Positions 5,959 through 7,153 of a DNA stretch of 7,153 nt are shown in pieces. How positions within the stretch are numbered: position 1 is the stretch's first letter; every line of letters begins with the position of its first letter. A program made the position numbers and the translations under genes. Below the pieces are notes generated by a model, which did not search any database, was not told where the DNA came from, and was given only the letters and a program-made list of their open reading frames with translations. This DNA is from UMGS1052 sp045532035 (GTDB lineage Bacteria; Bacillota; Clostridia; Oscillospirales; CAG-382), in NCBI GenBank assembly GCA_045532035.1, contig JAZSFD010000101.1, forward strand, positions 1 to 7,153. Direction: 5' to 3'.

Positions 5959-6732
5959 ATGAAACCTTTGACAGCACTGATAAAAAGAATAGACGACATA
6001 GAAATATATTTTGAAATATACGCAGGTGGTGCTTTGGCACAGAATTTTGATAAAGTGTTTTCAAACGGCAGGTTTGTCGAAAAGACTGACAATGTTTTGG
6101 TAATGCTTCACGGCAATGGTGAGGACAGATCGGTCTTTTATACAAATGTCGATGCTTTGTGCAACAACGATTACTGCATCCTTGTTGACAGCCGAGGTCA
6201 CGGTAAGACCACCTTAGGTAACTTCGAGCTTACCATCGATCTTATGTCTGAGGATATTTCCAAACTGTGTGACGAGCTTAACATAGGTAATTTCAAGCTG
6301 CTCGGTTTTTCAGACGGTGGAAATGTTGCCCTCACATATGCCATAAGGCACCCTGAGCGCCTTTCGCATCTTATTGTCGCAGGTGCAAATCTTAATCCTT
6401 CAGGCTTAAAGCTTGCCACAAAGCTTTCGATTATGTTCAGGTATCTTTGTGCAAAACCGGGTCGAAACAAAAGCCTTGCTTCAAAAATGAAGTTTGAATA
6501 TCTGAATCTCATGGTAAATCATCCTCACATATCCCCCCGAATGCTAAAGAATATACAGTGCAAAACTCTTGTTATTGAGGGAAAAAGAGATGTTATAAAG
6601 CCGGCTCATACCCGGGTTATAGCTGAGAACATCAGCGGCTCACGCCATGAAGTCATCCAGAACAGTGGTCATAATGTTTTTTGGGATAATTTTTCGTATA
6701 CAAATAAGCTGATATCAGACTTTATAGCATAA
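5959..6732 (+). CDS. Alpha/beta hydrolase family protein
   Basis: This 257-residue protein has a complete alpha/beta-hydrolase layout. The oxyanion-hole region is VMLHGNGED (48-56), then VDSRGHGKT (76-84), the nucleophile elbow GFSDGGN with Ser118, the acid Asp211 in VIEGKRDVI, and His238 in NSGHNVFWDN. The SRGHG segment is typical of esterases, lipases and C-C bond hydrolases of the MhpC/BioH-like type; the substrate cannot be predicted. A cap region lies around residues 140-195. No clear signal peptide is visible. A TTG at 5947 would extend the frame by four residues, but ATG 5959 is preferred because GGGGA (5949-5953) lies 5 nt upstream. It starts 14 bp after recN and has no separate promoter that I can see, so it is probably the last gene of the nadK operon; a hairpin begins almost at its stop codon. 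A functional link to recN is not implied. Confidence 0.88.
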   Translation: MKPLTALIKRIDDIEIYFEIYAGGALAQNFDKVFSNGRFVEKTDNVLVMLHGNGEDRSVFYTNVDALCNNDYCILVDSRGHGKTTLGNFELTIDLMSEDISKLCDELNIGNFKLLGFSDGGNVALTYAIRHPERLSHLIVAGANLNPSGLKLATKLSIMFRYLCAKPGRNKSLASKMKFEYLNLMVNHPHISPRMLKNIQCKTLVIEGKRDVIKPAHTRVIAENISGSRHEVIQNSGHNVFWDNFSYTNKLISDFIA

Positions 6733-6733
6733 A

Positions 6734-6757
6734 AAATACCGCCGAAAGGCGGTATTT
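6734..6757 (+). terminator. GAAA-tetraloop hairpin at the end of the nadK operon
   Basis: AAATACCGCC (6734-6743) pairs perfectly with GGCGGTATTT (6748-6757) around a GAAA tetraloop, starting 1 nt after the hydrolase stop codon. On the + strand the T-run after the stem is short (it ends TTTGAG). The flanking A-run gives a better T-tract on the - strand, so it may be bidirectional, although no gene converges from the right within the window. Confidence 0.75.
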
Positions 6758-6824
6758 GAGCTTGTGGCAAAACCTAACGAAAGTTTTTGAAACAGTTATT
6801 TGTGTATAAAATTCGTAGTTCCTG

Positions 6825-6853
6825 TTGAAAAAAATTTTGTTTGGGTATATAAT
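6825..6853 (+). promoter_or_regulatory. Sigma-A promoter of the DUF436 gene
   Basis: TTGAAA (6825-6830, 4/6 matches) and a perfect TATAAT (6848-6853) are separated by exactly 17 bp. The predicted start is near 6860, giving a leader of about 27 nt before ATG 6887. It follows the operon hairpin, so the DUF436 gene is a separate transcription unit. Confidence 0.8.
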
Positions 6854-6886
6854 ATCATTGAATATTGATAAAGAAAGGACAAAACC

Positions 6887-7153
6887 ATGGAAATCATAAA
6901 AAGAAACCTGATTACAGCTTTGGAAGAGCTTTCCGAAAAGGCAAAGCTCGAAAAGGGTGATATATTTGTTGTAGGCTGCTCCACAAGCGAAATACTCGGC
7001 AACAGGATTGGTTCCTCGGGAAGCGAAGAATGTGCAAAGATCGTTTTTGAAACAGTGAATGATTTTTGCAAAAAGAATGGAATATTTCTTGCCGCTCAGT
7101 GCTGCGAGCATCTCAACCGCGCAATAGTTATCGAAAAAGAGGCATACATATAT
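6887..7153 (+). CDS. DUF436 / UPF0340 (YwlG-like, TIGR01440) protein, 3' end outside window
   Basis: The first 89 codons are visible and the frame is open to the window edge, so the gene is partial only because the window ends. ATG 6887 follows AAGGA (6875-6879) by 7 nt. The protein matches the conserved DUF436 pattern: a short N-terminal helix, then FVVGCSTSEILGNRIG (27-42) with Cys31, GSSGSEE (42-48), and AAQCCEHLNRAIVIEKE (69-85) with Cys72-Cys73, Glu74 and His75. Full-length members are about 180-190 residues, so roughly half is seen. The family (B. subtilis YwlG) has no established biochemical function; the conserved Cys, Glu and His residues suggest a catalytic or metal-binding site, which is inference. 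It has its own promoter and is not part of the preceding operon. Confidence 0.9.
   Translation, partial: MEIIKRNLITALEELSEKAKLEKGDIFVVGCSTSEILGNRIGSSGSEECAKIVFETVNDFCKKNGIFLAAQCCEHLNRAIVIEKEAYIY

Noticed and set aside
172..6426. High frequency of AAGCTT (about 15 copies by eye, against about 2 expected for a random 6-mer)
   Set aside because: Nearly all are in-frame AAG-CTT (Lys-Leu) codon pairs in the genes with CTT-biased leucine usage. Codon preference explains them; no spacing pattern suggests a signal.
6722..7111. Minus-strand open frames across the end of the hydrolase and the DUF436 start
   Set aside because: They overlap the operon hairpin, a strong + strand promoter and the clearly conserved DUF436 reading frame, so they are shadows.

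Overview
This window looks like part of a chromosome from an anaerobic, probably gut-associated Clostridia (Firmicutes). The reasons are the gene order nadK-argR-recN, strong AGGAGG-type ribosome binding sites, sigma-A-like promoters, a plant-polysaccharide type glycoside hydrolase and a DUF436 (YwlG-like) gene. The taxon is inferred from these features; no marker gene for it is present. Every gene I accept lies on the + strand.

Region 1 (1-1675) is the 3' part of a large GH106-like (alpha-L-rhamnosidase-like) glycoside hydrolase that appears broken. The catalytic-domain reading frame stops at 1080. The C-terminal sugar-binding-like domain continues in another frame to 1675. The stretch that normally joins them seems to be missing, which suggests an internal deletion with a frameshift.

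Region 2 (1681-2693) is the most notable feature. It is a 1013-bp element with 26-bp terminal inverted repeats (25/26 matching) and a perfect 8-bp target duplication, TAAATTAA. It encodes no transposase. Its only gene is a class I SAM-dependent methyltransferase with its own RBS and a plausible promoter. The element landed between the hydrolase stop codon, which lies inside the duplication, and that gene's former terminator hairpin (2701-2730). It therefore looks like a transposase-less cargo cassette that must have been mobilised in trans.

Region 3 (about 2750-6757) is a housekeeping operon. A candidate extended -10 promoter and a TGCATAAAA direct repeat precede nadK (NAD kinase). Then follow argR (arginine repressor), recN (DNA repair ATPase) and an alpha/beta hydrolase, with gaps of 14, 28 and 14 bp. 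A GAAA-tetraloop hairpin lies just after the last gene. nadK-argR-recN is a familiar Firmicutes cluster, but the tlyA/dxs genes often found upstream and the spoIVB-spo0A genes often found downstream are not adjacent here.

Region 4 (6825-7153) has a good sigma-A promoter, an RBS and the first 89 codons of a DUF436/UPF0340 protein cut by the window edge. No RNA gene, CRISPR array, prophage or replication origin was recognised.
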